From Spirochaetota bacterium (GTDB lineage: Bacteria; Spirochaetota; Spirochaetia; Treponematales; Treponemataceae), in the NCBI GenBank assembly GCA_023398165.1, contig JAEWSQ010000014.1:62001-126000 (forward strand): 64,000 bases of DNA. The letters run 5' to 3'. Shown here in pieces: positions 8,848 to 16,405 of the stretch. The notes under the pieces are model-generated. The model had not been told where the DNA came from. It was given only the letters and a program-made list of their open reading frames with translations, and made no database searches. The number at the start of each line of letters is the position of its first letter. Positions within the stretch are counted from its first letter, which is position 1. A program made the position numbers and the translations under genes.

Positions 8848-9607
8848 TTACTATGTAAAAGTAGCTAATGCTTCAAAAAGTTTTCTAAATAATAGTAATT
8901 CTTATTCTGTTTTTGAAAATGTAAATTTTTCTCTTACAAAAGGCGAGTTTCTTTGTATAATGGGAAGTTCAGGCTGCGGCAAATCTACATTATTGCGGTG
9001 CATCGGAGGATTTGAACCATTAAACAGCGGTGAAATTTTTATAGATGCTAAACGAATAAAGAATCCCGGTACTCATGCCTCAATGGTTTTTCAGACATTT
9101 GATCAGTTATTTCCATGGAAAACTGCTGTTCAAAATATTCTTTTCTCTTTACAAGTTGTACATTCAAAAAATTCAGTTAAGGAAAATATGGAAATAGCTA
9201 AATCGTATTTAGCATTGGTAGGACTTGAAAAGTATGCTTCGTATTATCCGTATCAGTTATCAGGCGGAATGAAACAAAGAGTTGCTATAGCCCGATCTCT
9301 TTCAATAAATCCTTCAGTTTTGTTAATGGATGAACCTTTTGCAAGTCTTGATGCAGATACAAGAACTGTTTTGCAAAAAGAATTTTTAAGAATATGGGAA
9401 AAGTCAAATAGTACCGTTTTATTTGTTACACACAGTATTATTGAAGCAATTACCATGGGGACAAAATTTCTTGTACTTGGGAAAGAAGATCCGGCAAAAT
9501 ATACAATTCTTGAGAATAAGGTTGAACCCGTTGAAACAGGTTATAGAACACCTGAAAGCAAAGGATATTCTGATTGCTGGTCTATCTTAAATAAAATGAT
9601 TCGTTAA
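8840..9607 (+). CDS. ABC importer ATPase, NitT/TauT (SsuB/TauB-like)
   Basis: 255 residues with a complete ATPase core: Walker A GSSGCGKST, Q-loop in MVFQTFDQLFPWKTA, signature LSGGMKQR, Walker B VLLMDEPFASLD, and the switch His in FVTHSIIEA. The LFPWKT stretch after the Q-loop is typical of the SsuB/TauB/NrtD branch. It powers the importer encoded by the two genes before it. The gene overlaps the permease by 8 bases and ends 23 bases before the MBOAT gene, so importer and acylation genes almost certainly share a transcript. There is no extra C-terminal regulatory domain. Confidence 0.93.
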   Translation: MNDYYVKVANASKSFLNNSNSYSVFENVNFSLTKGEFLCIMGSSGCGKSTLLRCIGGFEPLNSGEIFIDAKRIKNPGTHASMVFQTFDQLFPWKTAVQNILFSLQVVHSKNSVKENMEIAKSYLALVGLEKYASYYPYQLSGGMKQRVAIARSLSINPSVLLMDEPFASLDADTRTVLQKEFLRIWEKSNSTVLFVTHSIIEAITMGTKFLVLGKEDPAKYTILENKVEPVETGYRTPESKGYSDCWSILNKMIR

Positions 9608-9630
9608 TAAATAAAGACAAGGTAATTTCA

Positions 9631-11100
9631 ATGGATTTGACTTCATTAGCGTTTATAATATTCTTTTTCCCAATATCATTTTTTGTATACCATTGTGTCC
9701 TAAGAAAAGCCTCTCAAAATGCAAAGAAAATATGGCTGATCTTTATTAGTTTAGGTTTTTATGCCTGGGGGGAACCTGTTTTTGTTGTTCTTCTTGCAGT
9801 CTCTATCATTCTAAATTTTTATATTGGCTCATTAATAATAAAAATAAAAAGCCTGAGAACCAAAAAATATTTAGCCGGTATCGGTATAACTGCAAATCTT
9901 TTACTACTGTTTTTCTTTAAATACTTAAATTATTCATTATCATTAATTTTTGGTATTTTTACAAATGATATTCCTTTTCTTTCTATTGTACTTCCTCTAG
10001 GAATATCTTTTTATACTTTTTCTGCCATTTCATATTTAGTTGATATATACAGGAAAGGTAGTGAAATTAACAATAGTTTTATAAATGTTCTTCTTTACAT
10101 GAGTTTTTTCCCGAAGATGACTATGGGACCTATTGTAAAATATCAGGAGTTTATTCAGAGTATACCATTAACTAAAGTTAGTTTTGATGACATTTGTGAT
10201 GGTGTATGGAGATTTGTAAAAGGACTTGGTAAAAAAGTACTAATTGCTAATAATATAGCCCATATCACTCAAAAATTATTTGAAATTCCTAATACAGAAT
10301 TAACAATTATTTTTTCATGGTACGGTATGCTTGCCTATATGCTGCAGCTCTATTTTGATTTTTCCGGATATTCAGATATGGCAATAGGACTGTCAAAGAT
10401 ATTCGGATTCAAAATTAGAGAAAATTTTAATTATCCATATACATCAAAATCTATTGCAGAATATTGGAGAAGATGGCATATCTCTTTGGGTGAATGGTTT
10501 AGAGATTATGTCTATTACCCGCTAACATTAGGCCCTGCTATTAAAGTAAGAAAATATTTTTCTGGTATAAATAAGAATCTTGCAAAATTTGCTCAAAGTT
10601 TTTATACATTACTGATTATTTGGATGGCAACAGGAATATGGCATGGAGCAAATTTAACTTTTATTATATGGGGATTGCTGCAGTTTGTTATTATTCTCGC
10701 TGAACAGTATAGAAAACCGATAAAAAATAAAATTCTTGAAAATATTTTCAGTTTTTCATATACATTCTTTATCGTTTATATTTCAAAAGTTCTTTTTTCA
10801 GCTGATTCCTTATCATCTTCAGCTGATTATTTCAAATCAATGATTGGTTTTCATGGCAATGCATTTATTGATGATACTTCAATTTTTTACATAAGAGAAT
10901 ATGCGGTGTATGTAATTACAGGTTGTTTTCTTTCTTTTCCTATATTTCATAAACTTAATGATTTTCTAGTTAATAAATCAATTGTATTAACCAGAACAGT
11001 ATCTTTTATTAAACTAGTGAGTATGATTGGTATTTTCTTTTTATCTATTGCTTTCCTTATTCAGGGAATTAGTAATCCATTTTTATATGAGAATTTTTAA
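9631..11100 (+). CDS. MBOAT family membrane O-acyltransferase (DltB/AlgI-like)
   Basis: 489 residues with about 11 membrane segments. The family signature is complete: LGISFYTFSAISYLVDIYR near 123-141, MTMGPIVKY at 163-171, DFSGYSDMAIG at 243-253, YWRRWHISLGEWFRDY at 278-293 and the invariant His338 in TGIWHGANLTF. MBOAT partners of this kind pass an acyl group across the inner membrane from a carrier or CoA donor for transfer to a polysaccharide or teichoic acid. The carrier gene follows immediately and the ligase lies four genes upstream, so a carrier-fed DltB-like role is favoured over an acetyl-CoA-fed AlgI-like one. The start has AAGGT upstream. Confidence 0.93.
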   Translation: MDLTSLAFIIFFFPISFFVYHCVLRKASQNAKKIWLIFISLGFYAWGEPVFVVLLAVSIILNFYIGSLIIKIKSLRTKKYLAGIGITANLLLLFFFKYLNYSLSLIFGIFTNDIPFLSIVLPLGISFYTFSAISYLVDIYRKGSEINNSFINVLLYMSFFPKMTMGPIVKYQEFIQSIPLTKVSFDDICDGVWRFVKGLGKKVLIANNIAHITQKLFEIPNTELTIIFSWYGMLAYMLQLYFDFSGYSDMAIGLSKIFGFKIRENFNYPYTSKSIAEYWRRWHISLGEWFRDYVYYPLTLGPAIKVRKYFSGINKNLAKFAQSFYTLLIIWMATGIWHGANLTFIIWGLLQFVIILAEQYRKPIKNKILENIFSFSYTFFIVYISKVLFSADSLSSSADYFKSMIGFHGNAFIDDTSIFYIREYAVYVITGCFLSFPIFHKLNDFLVNKSIVLTRTVSFIKLVSMIGIFFLSIAFLIQGISNPFLYENF

Positions 11101-11116
11101 AATAAAGGATTAATCA

Positions 11117-11347
11117 ATGAAAAACGAAATTAAGAATTTTTTAATTAAAGCAATGCCTGATATTGATTTTACAAAAAGTAATACCTTGGTTGATGACGGT
11201 ATTATTGATTCACTAAGTATTGTCAATATAATCGGTGAACTTGCAGTAGAATATGATATTCATATCTCATTTGATGAAATTTCACCTGAGAATTTTAATT
11301 CTATTGAAGCAATTGCATCTATGGTAGAACGAATAAGAAATAATTAG
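11117..11347 (+). CDS. Acyl/amino-acyl carrier protein (DltC-like)
   Basis: A 76-residue carrier protein. The phosphopantetheine site is Ser32 in DDGIIDSLSIVNII, which matches the D-S-L core of carrier proteins. Length and four-helix pattern fit DltC or a stand-alone ACP. The serine would carry 4'-phosphopantetheine and receive the acyl group from the ligase at 5512 for hand-over to the MBOAT protein. It is the last gene of the cluster, 16 bases after the MBOAT stop, with AAAGGA upstream. A role in fatty-acid synthesis is unlikely because no fab genes are nearby. Confidence 0.9.
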   Translation: MKNEIKNFLIKAMPDIDFTKSNTLVDDGIIDSLSIVNIIGELAVEYDIHISFDEISPENFNSIEAIASMVERIRNN

Positions 11348-11645
11348 TTTAAAACATATATGCTATTTAAAAAACATTAAGAAAGCTACTAATGAAGCAG
11401 AAAAAATGAGTCCCTTGCGCGTCTTGCAGTGAGATAATCCAGGCGCAGCCTGTATTCAGCCGACATACCCCAAGCTACGCTTACCCAGGCACACGCCTAT
11501 AAGAAAAATATTAATGTCTCAGGAAAAAAGAGCTAAGCGTGCGTCTCACAGAGGGAATAATAAAATACTCAGATAATAATACCAAACTGTGCTTAGCACC
11601 TTAGCTCATTTTTCCCAACAGTATTAATAATATTTCGAAACAATT
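11348..11645. other. 298-base gap with several inverted repeats; possible structured RNA or leader
   Basis: No convincing coding frame. Short hairpins follow one another: 11440-11452 (CAGGC arms, loop GCA), 11472-11482 (AAGC/GCTT) and 11487-11498 (AGGC/GCCT). An 8-base perfect inverted repeat joins 11530-11537 to 11600-11607 and encloses the palindrome GTGCTTAGCAC at 11589-11599. An outer repeat, 10 of 11 bases, joins 11400-11410 to 11605-11615 and would compete for the same bases. It is more G+C-rich than the genes before it. It could be a leader of the marR-type gene, the 3' end of the glycan transcript or a decayed element. Confidence 0.4.
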
Positions 11646-12191
11646 ATGAAAGAACCCGAATTAGTACTTCTTTCGCAAGTACAGGAAACATTAAAATCTT
11701 CTCCTCAGGCAAGCCAGAGAGATATTGCAAAAGCTGTAGATATGTCTTTAGGCATGACTAACAGTCTTTTAAAGCGTTTTGCAGAAAAAGGCTGGCTTTA
11801 TATGAATAAAATATCAACAAGAAACATTCAGTATGTATTAACACCTGAGGGTATGAATGAACTTGCCCGGAGAAGCTACCGTTATATAAAACGCACTTTA
11901 AAATCTGTTCTCGATTATAAAGATATTATTACGTCTCTTGTTTTAACTGAAAAAGCAAAAGGTATCTGCAGTGTTCTTCTCGTCGGTAAAACAGACCTTC
12001 AGTTTATTGTAGAATACGCCTGTATGCATAATAAAATTACCCTATCATATACAGATTCGACTGATAATCTTTCTTCTCTTGATTTGAGTAATACCCTCGT
12101 TTTAATTTCTGATTCAATTTCATTTTCTGATAACTCTATTCCTCCTTCAGTTAATTTTATCAATCTTTATGAAGTTATCGTTAATATATAG
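11646..12191 (+). CDS. EPS-associated MarR-type winged-helix regulator
   Basis: 181 residues. The first 90 form a winged helix: a recognition-helix stretch SQRDIAKAVDMSLGMTNSLL at 23-42, a wing GWLYMNKISTRNIQYVLTPEG and a terminal amphipathic helix. This matches the short MarR-like regulators found beside exopolysaccharide loci. The remaining 90 residues look like a small Rossmann-like or receiver-like domain (LLVGKTDLQFIVEYACMH, then a Ser-rich loop), whose role is not clear. Its place between the glycan cluster and manC suggests it controls one or both. No ribosome binding site is seen before the ATG. A weak -10-like TAATAT lies 12 bases upstream. Confidence 0.75.
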   Translation: MKEPELVLLSQVQETLKSSPQASQRDIAKAVDMSLGMTNSLLKRFAEKGWLYMNKISTRNIQYVLTPEGMNELARRSYRYIKRTLKSVLDYKDIITSLVLTEKAKGICSVLLVGKTDLQFIVEYACMHNKITLSYTDSTDNLSSLDLSNTLVLISDSISFSDNSIPPSVNFINLYEVIVNI

Positions 12192-12226
12192 TAGCTCTAT
12201 AATCTATCTTTTTTTCCTTTTTTTGG

Positions 12227-12232
12227 TATAAT
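12227..12232 (+). promoter_or_regulatory. Putative -10 box for manC
   Basis: A perfect TATAAT follows a T-rich tract 27 bases before the manC start. No good -35 box is found at 16-18 bases. A GGAG ribosome binding site at 12249-12252 sits 7 bases before the ATG, so this would be an ordinary leadered mRNA. Confidence 0.5.
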
Positions 12233-12259
12233 AGTATTGTTTTTGTATGGAGTTTTTTT

Positions 12260-13381
12260 ATGTTTACAGATGTGGTTATTCTAGCAGGCGGTTTCGGTGA
12301 ACGTTTATGGCCTGCATCAACTTCTTTAGTTCCCAAACAATTCTTATCGCTCGAGGGCGGCGTTACTTTTCTCCAGTCTGCAATATTGCGTGCTTTAAAC
12401 CTTTGTGTAACAGGTTCAATACTTATTGTAACAAGAAAAGATTTACTTCAGGGCTGTATAGATCAGGCTTCCTCTCTTACCAGCCTCGTGTCTCCTTCTC
12501 AGATGGATATGCTTATTAATAACCTTTATGTTATAGCTGAACCTGATCCCAAAGGAACTGCAGCCCCTGTAATTCTTGCCTGTCACTTTCTTAATCAGCT
12601 GTCAGATAATGAACATTCAGTATTAGTATTGACAAGTGATCATATTATCGGTCCGAATGAAAATTTTATTGAAGACGCTCAAAAAGCATGGCTCGCCTGC
12701 CTTGAAAATCAGCTTGTGTGCTTCGGTATTCCGCCTACAGAACCTGCAACAGGTTACGGCTACATAAAAAAAGGACTGCCTTTTTCAACTAAAAAAGAAG
12801 TGCTTAAAGATACATATTTTATTAACCAGTTTAAAGAAAAACCTGATCTTGATACAGCAAAAAAATATCTTGAAAGCGGCGACTATTGGTGGAATAGCGG
12901 TATGTTTGCTTTTAAAACTGATTTTGTTTTATCAGAGCTGAAGGAACATGAAGTTTCTCTTTATAATGCATTCAGAAATCTTCCCTCTTCCGCATCATTT
13001 ACAATTGATCAAAAAGACGGTATTCATTATTTACATTCATGGCCAGCCTTGGATGAAGCATATGAGAAAACCCCTTCTCTTTCTATTGATATTGCCCTTG
13101 CCGAAAAAACCCGCTTTGCTTCCGTTGTAAAAGCGTCATTTTCCTGGGATGATGTAGGCAGCTGGGATTCTTTTGAGAGCCTTTTTTCATCACATCACGG
13201 TTCCGCAATAGAAATTAAAGCTGATAATAATTTTGTCTATTCAGATATTCCGGTAGCACTATGCGGTGTTAGAGATTTAATAGTAGTTGTTAAAAACAAC
13301 AAGGTTCTTGTTCTGAAAAAAGGTGAAAGCGAACTTGTAAAAGAGGCTGCAAGAATCAGTAAGGGCGAAACTGCATCATGA
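12260..13381 (+). CDS. manC: Mannose-1-phosphate guanylyltransferase
   Basis: 373 residues of nucleotidyltransferase. The N-terminal pyrophosphorylase signature reads LAGGFGERLWPAS followed by PKQFLSL. The sugar-phosphate site QFKEKPDLDTA corresponds to the conserved FxEKP motif, and the Trp-rich NSGMFAFK and SFSWDDVGSWDSF segments are typical of GDP-mannose pyrophosphorylases. It makes GDP-mannose from mannose-1-phosphate and GTP, feeding the glycan cluster upstream. It lacks the C-terminal phosphomannose isomerase domain of the bifunctional type II enzymes. The stop overlaps the VanZ start by ATGA. Confidence 0.92.
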   Translation: MFTDVVILAGGFGERLWPASTSLVPKQFLSLEGGVTFLQSAILRALNLCVTGSILIVTRKDLLQGCIDQASSLTSLVSPSQMDMLINNLYVIAEPDPKGTAAPVILACHFLNQLSDNEHSVLVLTSDHIIGPNENFIEDAQKAWLACLENQLVCFGIPPTEPATGYGYIKKGLPFSTKKEVLKDTYFINQFKEKPDLDTAKKYLESGDYWWNSGMFAFKTDFVLSELKEHEVSLYNAFRNLPSSASFTIDQKDGIHYLHSWPALDEAYEKTPSLSIDIALAEKTRFASVVKASFSWDDVGSWDSFESLFSSHHGSAIEIKADNNFVYSDIPVALCGVRDLIVVVKNNKVLVLKKGESELVKEAARISKGETAS

Positions 13382-13791
13382 TGATTTCTGTAAAAAAAGT
13401 TTTAGTACGTCTTCCTGCTGTTCTTGTAACTCTTATAAGCTGGTATTTATCCAGTCAATCTTCTCTTCCAAAACCGATTTCTTTTTTTACATATGACAAA
13501 TTTCTGCATTTTGCAAGTTTTTCATTTTTAGCATTTTGCTGGGCTTTATGGTCTACACCTAAACAGTGGTATGTCAAACCGTATAGATCTATTCTTATTG
13601 TTTTATTAATTATTGCAGTATACGGAGCTATAGACGAGTTTCACCAGTCCTTTACACCAGGACGCGATATGAGTTTATTCGACTGGATAGCAGATATGGT
13701 CGGAGCATTATTCGGCTCTCTTTTTGCACTTCTTTCACTTCGTATATATTACATTTATAAATTCAGACAAAAAGGCTCTATTTCGTCTTAG
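13378..13791 (+). CDS. VanZ-like family membrane protein
   Basis: 137 residues with four predicted membrane segments. The family core is clear: DKFLHFASFSFLAFCWALW at about 40-58, then GAIDEFHQSFTPGRDMSLFDW near 82-102, including the conserved Glu-Phe-x-Gln and Arg-Asp. VanZ proteins are small inner-membrane proteins of uncertain biochemical role; the founder gives low-level teicoplanin resistance. It is coupled to manC through ATGA. Its last 14 bases overlap the convergent ruvC gene. In spirochetes such genes often lie alone in housekeeping runs, so a link with glycan synthesis is only positional. Confidence 0.88.
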   Translation: MMISVKKVLVRLPAVLVTLISWYLSSQSSLPKPISFFTYDKFLHFASFSFLAFCWALWSTPKQWYVKPYRSILIVLLIIAVYGAIDEFHQSFTPGRDMSLFDWIADMVGALFGSLFALLSLRIYYIYKFRQKGSISS

Positions 13792-14335
13792 TATCCGGTA
13801 TATAGGAGTGAATATGTGTAATAGCGGCCGCAACCGCATCTGAAGCATGATCCGGCTTTATGCTATCCTGCAGTCCTAAAAGTATTTTTAAATAATCCTG
13901 AATTAATGTTTTACCGGCTTTAGCGTTACCGGTAACAGACTGTTTTATTACAAGCGGAGTATATTCTCCAAGCAGTATGTTATTTTTTGAAAGGCATAGG
14001 GTTATTACACCCCTAGCCTCAGCTACGGCCATTGCAGAGCTCACATTCTTTGCGAAGTACAGAGTTTCCATTCCTGCTTCACAAGGCTTATACATACTTA
14101 TTATTTGAGTTAATGTGTCAAAAATATATTCCAGACGGCTGCCGTATAAATCGGTACTCTGCGTTTCAATAACACCGTATTGAATTAACCGGTACTTATT
14201 ATTCTCATAATCGAGTATGCCCCATCCAGTGGAAGCAAGCCCTGGATCTATTCCGAGCACTCTTCTGCATTTAATTAAACTACTTTCAATAGTTACTGTT
14301 TTAGTGCCGGGAAAAGACCGTAATGTACTAGCCAT
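13778..14335 (-). CDS. ruvC: Holliday junction endodeoxyribonuclease RuvC
   Basis: 185 residues from the ATG at 14335, supported by GAGG six bases upstream. The longer frame to 14605 runs antisense-frame through yebC and the terminator and is rejected. Catalytic acidic residues are visible: Asp in RVLGIDPGLASTGWG, Glu in AGMETLYFAKNVSSA, and the C-terminal pair in KPDHASDAVAAA. It resolves Holliday junctions with RuvAB. About 25 extra residues precede the conserved Asp strand, longer than in E. coli. ruvA and ruvB are not in the window. The start lies 10 bases beyond the T-tract of a strong terminator behind yebC. Confidence 0.93.
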   Translation of the reverse strand: MASTLRSFPGTKTVTIESSLIKCRRVLGIDPGLASTGWGILDYENNKYRLIQYGVIETQSTDLYGSRLEYIFDTLTQIISMYKPCEAGMETLYFAKNVSSAMAVAEARGVITLCLSKNNILLGEYTPLVIKQSVTGNAKAGKTLIQDYLKILLGLQDSIKPDHASDAVAAAITHIHSYIPDTKTK

Positions 14336-14344
14336 AAAAACCTC

Positions 14345-14377
14345 AAAAAAAAAGCCGCATTCATGTGCGGCTTTTTT
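14345..14377 (-). terminator. Intrinsic terminator behind yebC, just ahead of ruvC
   Basis: On the minus strand a GCCGCA/TGCGGC stem with a 6-base loop is extended by A/T pairs and followed by a run of nine T. The same hairpin has a T-run on the plus strand, so it could work both ways. It leaves only a GAGG and a short spacer before the ruvC start. Confidence 0.85.
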
Positions 14378-14402
14378 ATTTATCCGGCTGTCACCGGTAT
14401 TA

Positions 14403-15143
14403 TTACTCAGCCTCGAAGCCTTCGGGAATATCAAAATTGCTGTAAACATTTTGAACATCGTCATCTTCTTCAAGTTTATCAATGAGTTTAAGAACTTTTC
14501 TTGTTGTTTCTTCATCAAGTGTTGAATAGGTGTCGGGAACCATGGAAATTTCGGCTGATACTGATTCAAATCCTTTTCCCTGCAGCGCTTCAAGTACTGT
14601 ATCAAAATTTGCGGGGTCGGTAGTAACGGTTATAACGCCGTCTTCATTGGCAATGTCATCAGCGCCTGCTTCAAGGCCAGCTTCCATAATTGCATCTTCA
14701 TTTACTTTTTCAGCATCATATTCAATAACGCCTTTGCGGTTGAACATATAAGAAACTGATCCTGTAGCACCGAGGTTTCCGCCGGTTTTACCGAATATAT
14801 TTCTTACGTTTGCAGCTGCACGGTTTTTGTTATCGGTAAGAACTTCGACAAGAATTGCAACTCCGCCGGGACCGTAGCCTTCATAAATCATTTCTTCAAA
14901 TACAGACCCGCCTAACTCGCCGGTACCTTTTTTAATAGCACGCTCAATATTATCTTTGGGCATATTAGCACCGCGTGCTTTAAGAATAGCTGTTCTCAAA
15001 CGTGGGTTGGAATTCGGATCTCCCCCTCCCATTCTTGCTGCAATTGAAATTTCTTTAATGAATTTGGTGAACAATTGACCGCGTTTGGCGTCTGCAGCAC
15101 CTTTGGCGTGTTTAATCGTCGCCCATTTACTATGTCCTGACAT
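14403..15143 (-). CDS. yebC: YebC/PmpR family protein (translation/transcription factor)
   Basis: 246 residues, the normal family length. The N-terminus MSGHSKWATIKHAKGAADAK and the later segment MIYEGYGPGGVAILVEVLTD are family hallmarks. YebC-family proteins act as transcriptional regulators or, in recently studied members, relieve ribosome stalling at proline stretches; which holds here is unknown. An AAGGAG box precedes the ATG at 15143, and a consensus-like promoter lies further upstream. It precedes ruvC on the same strand, an arrangement widespread in bacteria, but a terminator stands between them here. Confidence 0.95.
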   Translation of the reverse strand: MSGHSKWATIKHAKGAADAKRGQLFTKFIKEISIAARMGGGDPNSNPRLRTAILKARGANMPKDNIERAIKKGTGELGGSVFEEMIYEGYGPGGVAILVEVLTDNKNRAAANVRNIFGKTGGNLGATGSVSYMFNRKGVIEYDAEKVNEDAIMEAGLEAGADDIANEDGVITVTTDPANFDTVLEALQGKGFESVSAEISMVPDTYSTLDEETTRKVLKLIDKLEEDDDVQNVYSNFDIPEGFEAE

Positions 15144-15199
15144 CTGAACTCCTTACCTGCAATATGTGCAAAAATAAAAAAATAAATTTTCGGTTGTTC

Positions 15200-15229
15200 A
15201 TTATACCATATTTGAAAATTTAATGTCAA
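15200..15229 (-). promoter_or_regulatory. Promoter of yebC (TTGACA-18-TATAAT)
   Basis: Both hexamers match the sigma-70 consensus on the minus strand: -35 at 15224-15229 and -10 at 15200-15205, with an 18-base spacer. The -10 ends 56 bases before the yebC start, which leaves room for a normal leader with AAGGAG. Confidence 0.75.
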
Positions 15230-15293
15230 TGCAAAATACCGCAACGGCTGCGGAAAACTATGAAAAACTGCACGAATTGTTATATTTAACTAC

Positions 15294-15322
15294 TTGATAT
15301 ATCTGATTTTAGCGTATAAAAT
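15294..15322 (+). promoter_or_regulatory. Promoter directly in front of neuB (TTGATA-17-TAAAAT)
   Basis: The -35 TTGATA is at 15294-15299 and the -10 TAAAAT at 15317-15322; an alternative TATAAA at 15315-15320 would give a 15-base spacer. Only six bases separate the -10 from the ATG at 15329, so the transcript would start at or next to the start codon. No ribosome binding site is present. Confidence 0.6.
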
Positions 15323-15328
15323 AGAGTC

Positions 15329-16405
15329 ATGAGCACTTTGATAATTGCAGAGGCCGGTACAGCACACGGGACGAGCATAAAGACCGCAAAAGAACTGGTT
15401 GATGCAGCAAAGCGGGCAAAAGCCGATTGTGTTAAATTTCAATGGGTATATGCAGATGAAATTCTCCATCCTTTAACCGGAAATGTACAGTTACCCGGAG
15501 GAAGCATTCCTCTTTATGAGCGTTTTAAGCAGCTTGAAGTTTCAGTATCTTTTTTTGAAGAAATAGCTCATTATACAAGATCAAAAGAGATGCTTTTCGC
15601 CTGTTCTCCATTCGGGAAAAGGAGTTTTTTTGAGCTTTGTTCAATTAAGCCTGATATTATAAAAATTGCCTCTCCAGAGCTGAATCATTTTGAGCTTTTA
15701 CAGCTTGCTTCTTCTGAACGTTTTCCAGTAATTCTTTCCTCCGGTGTCTCATTATTAAAAGATATAGAAAAAGCGCTTTCTTTTTTCGAACATAGAAAAC
15801 ACAGCGTAACCCTTCTTCACTGCGTTACAAATTATCCTGCTCCCCCTGAAGACTACAATCTTTCTGTCCTTAAAAATTTACATTCTATCTTCGGTGTTTC
15901 AACAGGAGTAAGCGATCACAGTAAAGATCCGGTACTTGTTCCGGTTTTATCGGTTTTACAGGGCGGTACAGTTATCGAAAAGCATATAACGCTTAATCCC
16001 GAAGGCGATTCTCTTGATGACCCTGTAGCATTAACAGAAAAACAGTTTTTACAGATGAGTGAAGCAGTCCGTTATGCTGAAAATTATCCTGCAGAAGCAC
16101 TAAAAAACTTACATGATTCATACGGAGCTGATACAGTTTTTAAGGTTATTGGAAATGGAATTAAGACGCTTGCGCCTTCCGAGAAGGAACATTATAAACG
16201 TACAAATAGAAGTATACATTACCTGAGCAGTTTCTCCAAAGGACATGTATTGTCTTCTTCAGATATTGCATCGTTAAGAACTGAAAAAATACTTACTCCC
16301 GGTGAAAGCCCGGAATTGTTAAATCTTTTTTCGGGTGCAGTCCTGCAGTGTAATGTACAGTCCGGTGAGGGTGCCTTACTTGAACATATAGTGGTTAAAT
16401 TATGA
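15329..16405 (+). CDS. NeuB/SpsE-family sialic (nonulosonic) acid synthase
   Basis: 358 residues. The NeuB barrel shows AEAGTAHGTSIKTAKELVDA at 8-27 and VKFQW near 41. IIKIASPELNHFELL, VILSSGV, LLHCVTNYPAPPEDYNL, GVSDHS and VIEKHITL follow, the usual order of sialic acid synthase motifs. A C-terminal SAF antifreeze-like domain follows (NRSIHYLSSFSKGHVLSSSDI). The enzyme condenses phosphoenolpyruvate with an N-acetyl amino sugar. No neuA or neuC homologue is in the window, so which nonulosonic acid is made, and where it goes, is open. It overlaps the next gene by ATGA. Confidence 0.88.
   Translation: MSTLIIAEAGTAHGTSIKTAKELVDAAKRAKADCVKFQWVYADEILHPLTGNVQLPGGSIPLYERFKQLEVSVSFFEEIAHYTRSKEMLFACSPFGKRSFFELCSIKPDIIKIASPELNHFELLQLASSERFPVILSSGVSLLKDIEKALSFFEHRKHSVTLLHCVTNYPAPPEDYNLSVLKNLHSIFGVSTGVSDHSKDPVLVPVLSVLQGGTVIEKHITLNPEGDSLDDPVALTEKQFLQMSEAVRYAENYPAEALKNLHDSYGADTVFKVIGNGIKTLAPSEKEHYKRTNRSIHYLSSFSKGHVLSSSDIASLRTEKILTPGESPELLNLFSGAVLQCNVQSGEGALLEHIVVKL

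Noticed and set aside
11348..11645. tRNA or known riboswitch in the structured gap
   Set aside because: No cloverleaf, T-loop or recognised riboswitch core could be found. Only unassigned inverted repeats remain.
14336..14605. N-terminal extension of ruvC by 90 residues
   Set aside because: It crosses a strong terminator and lies inside yebC in another frame. The ATG at 14335 has GAGG and fits the RuvC family better.
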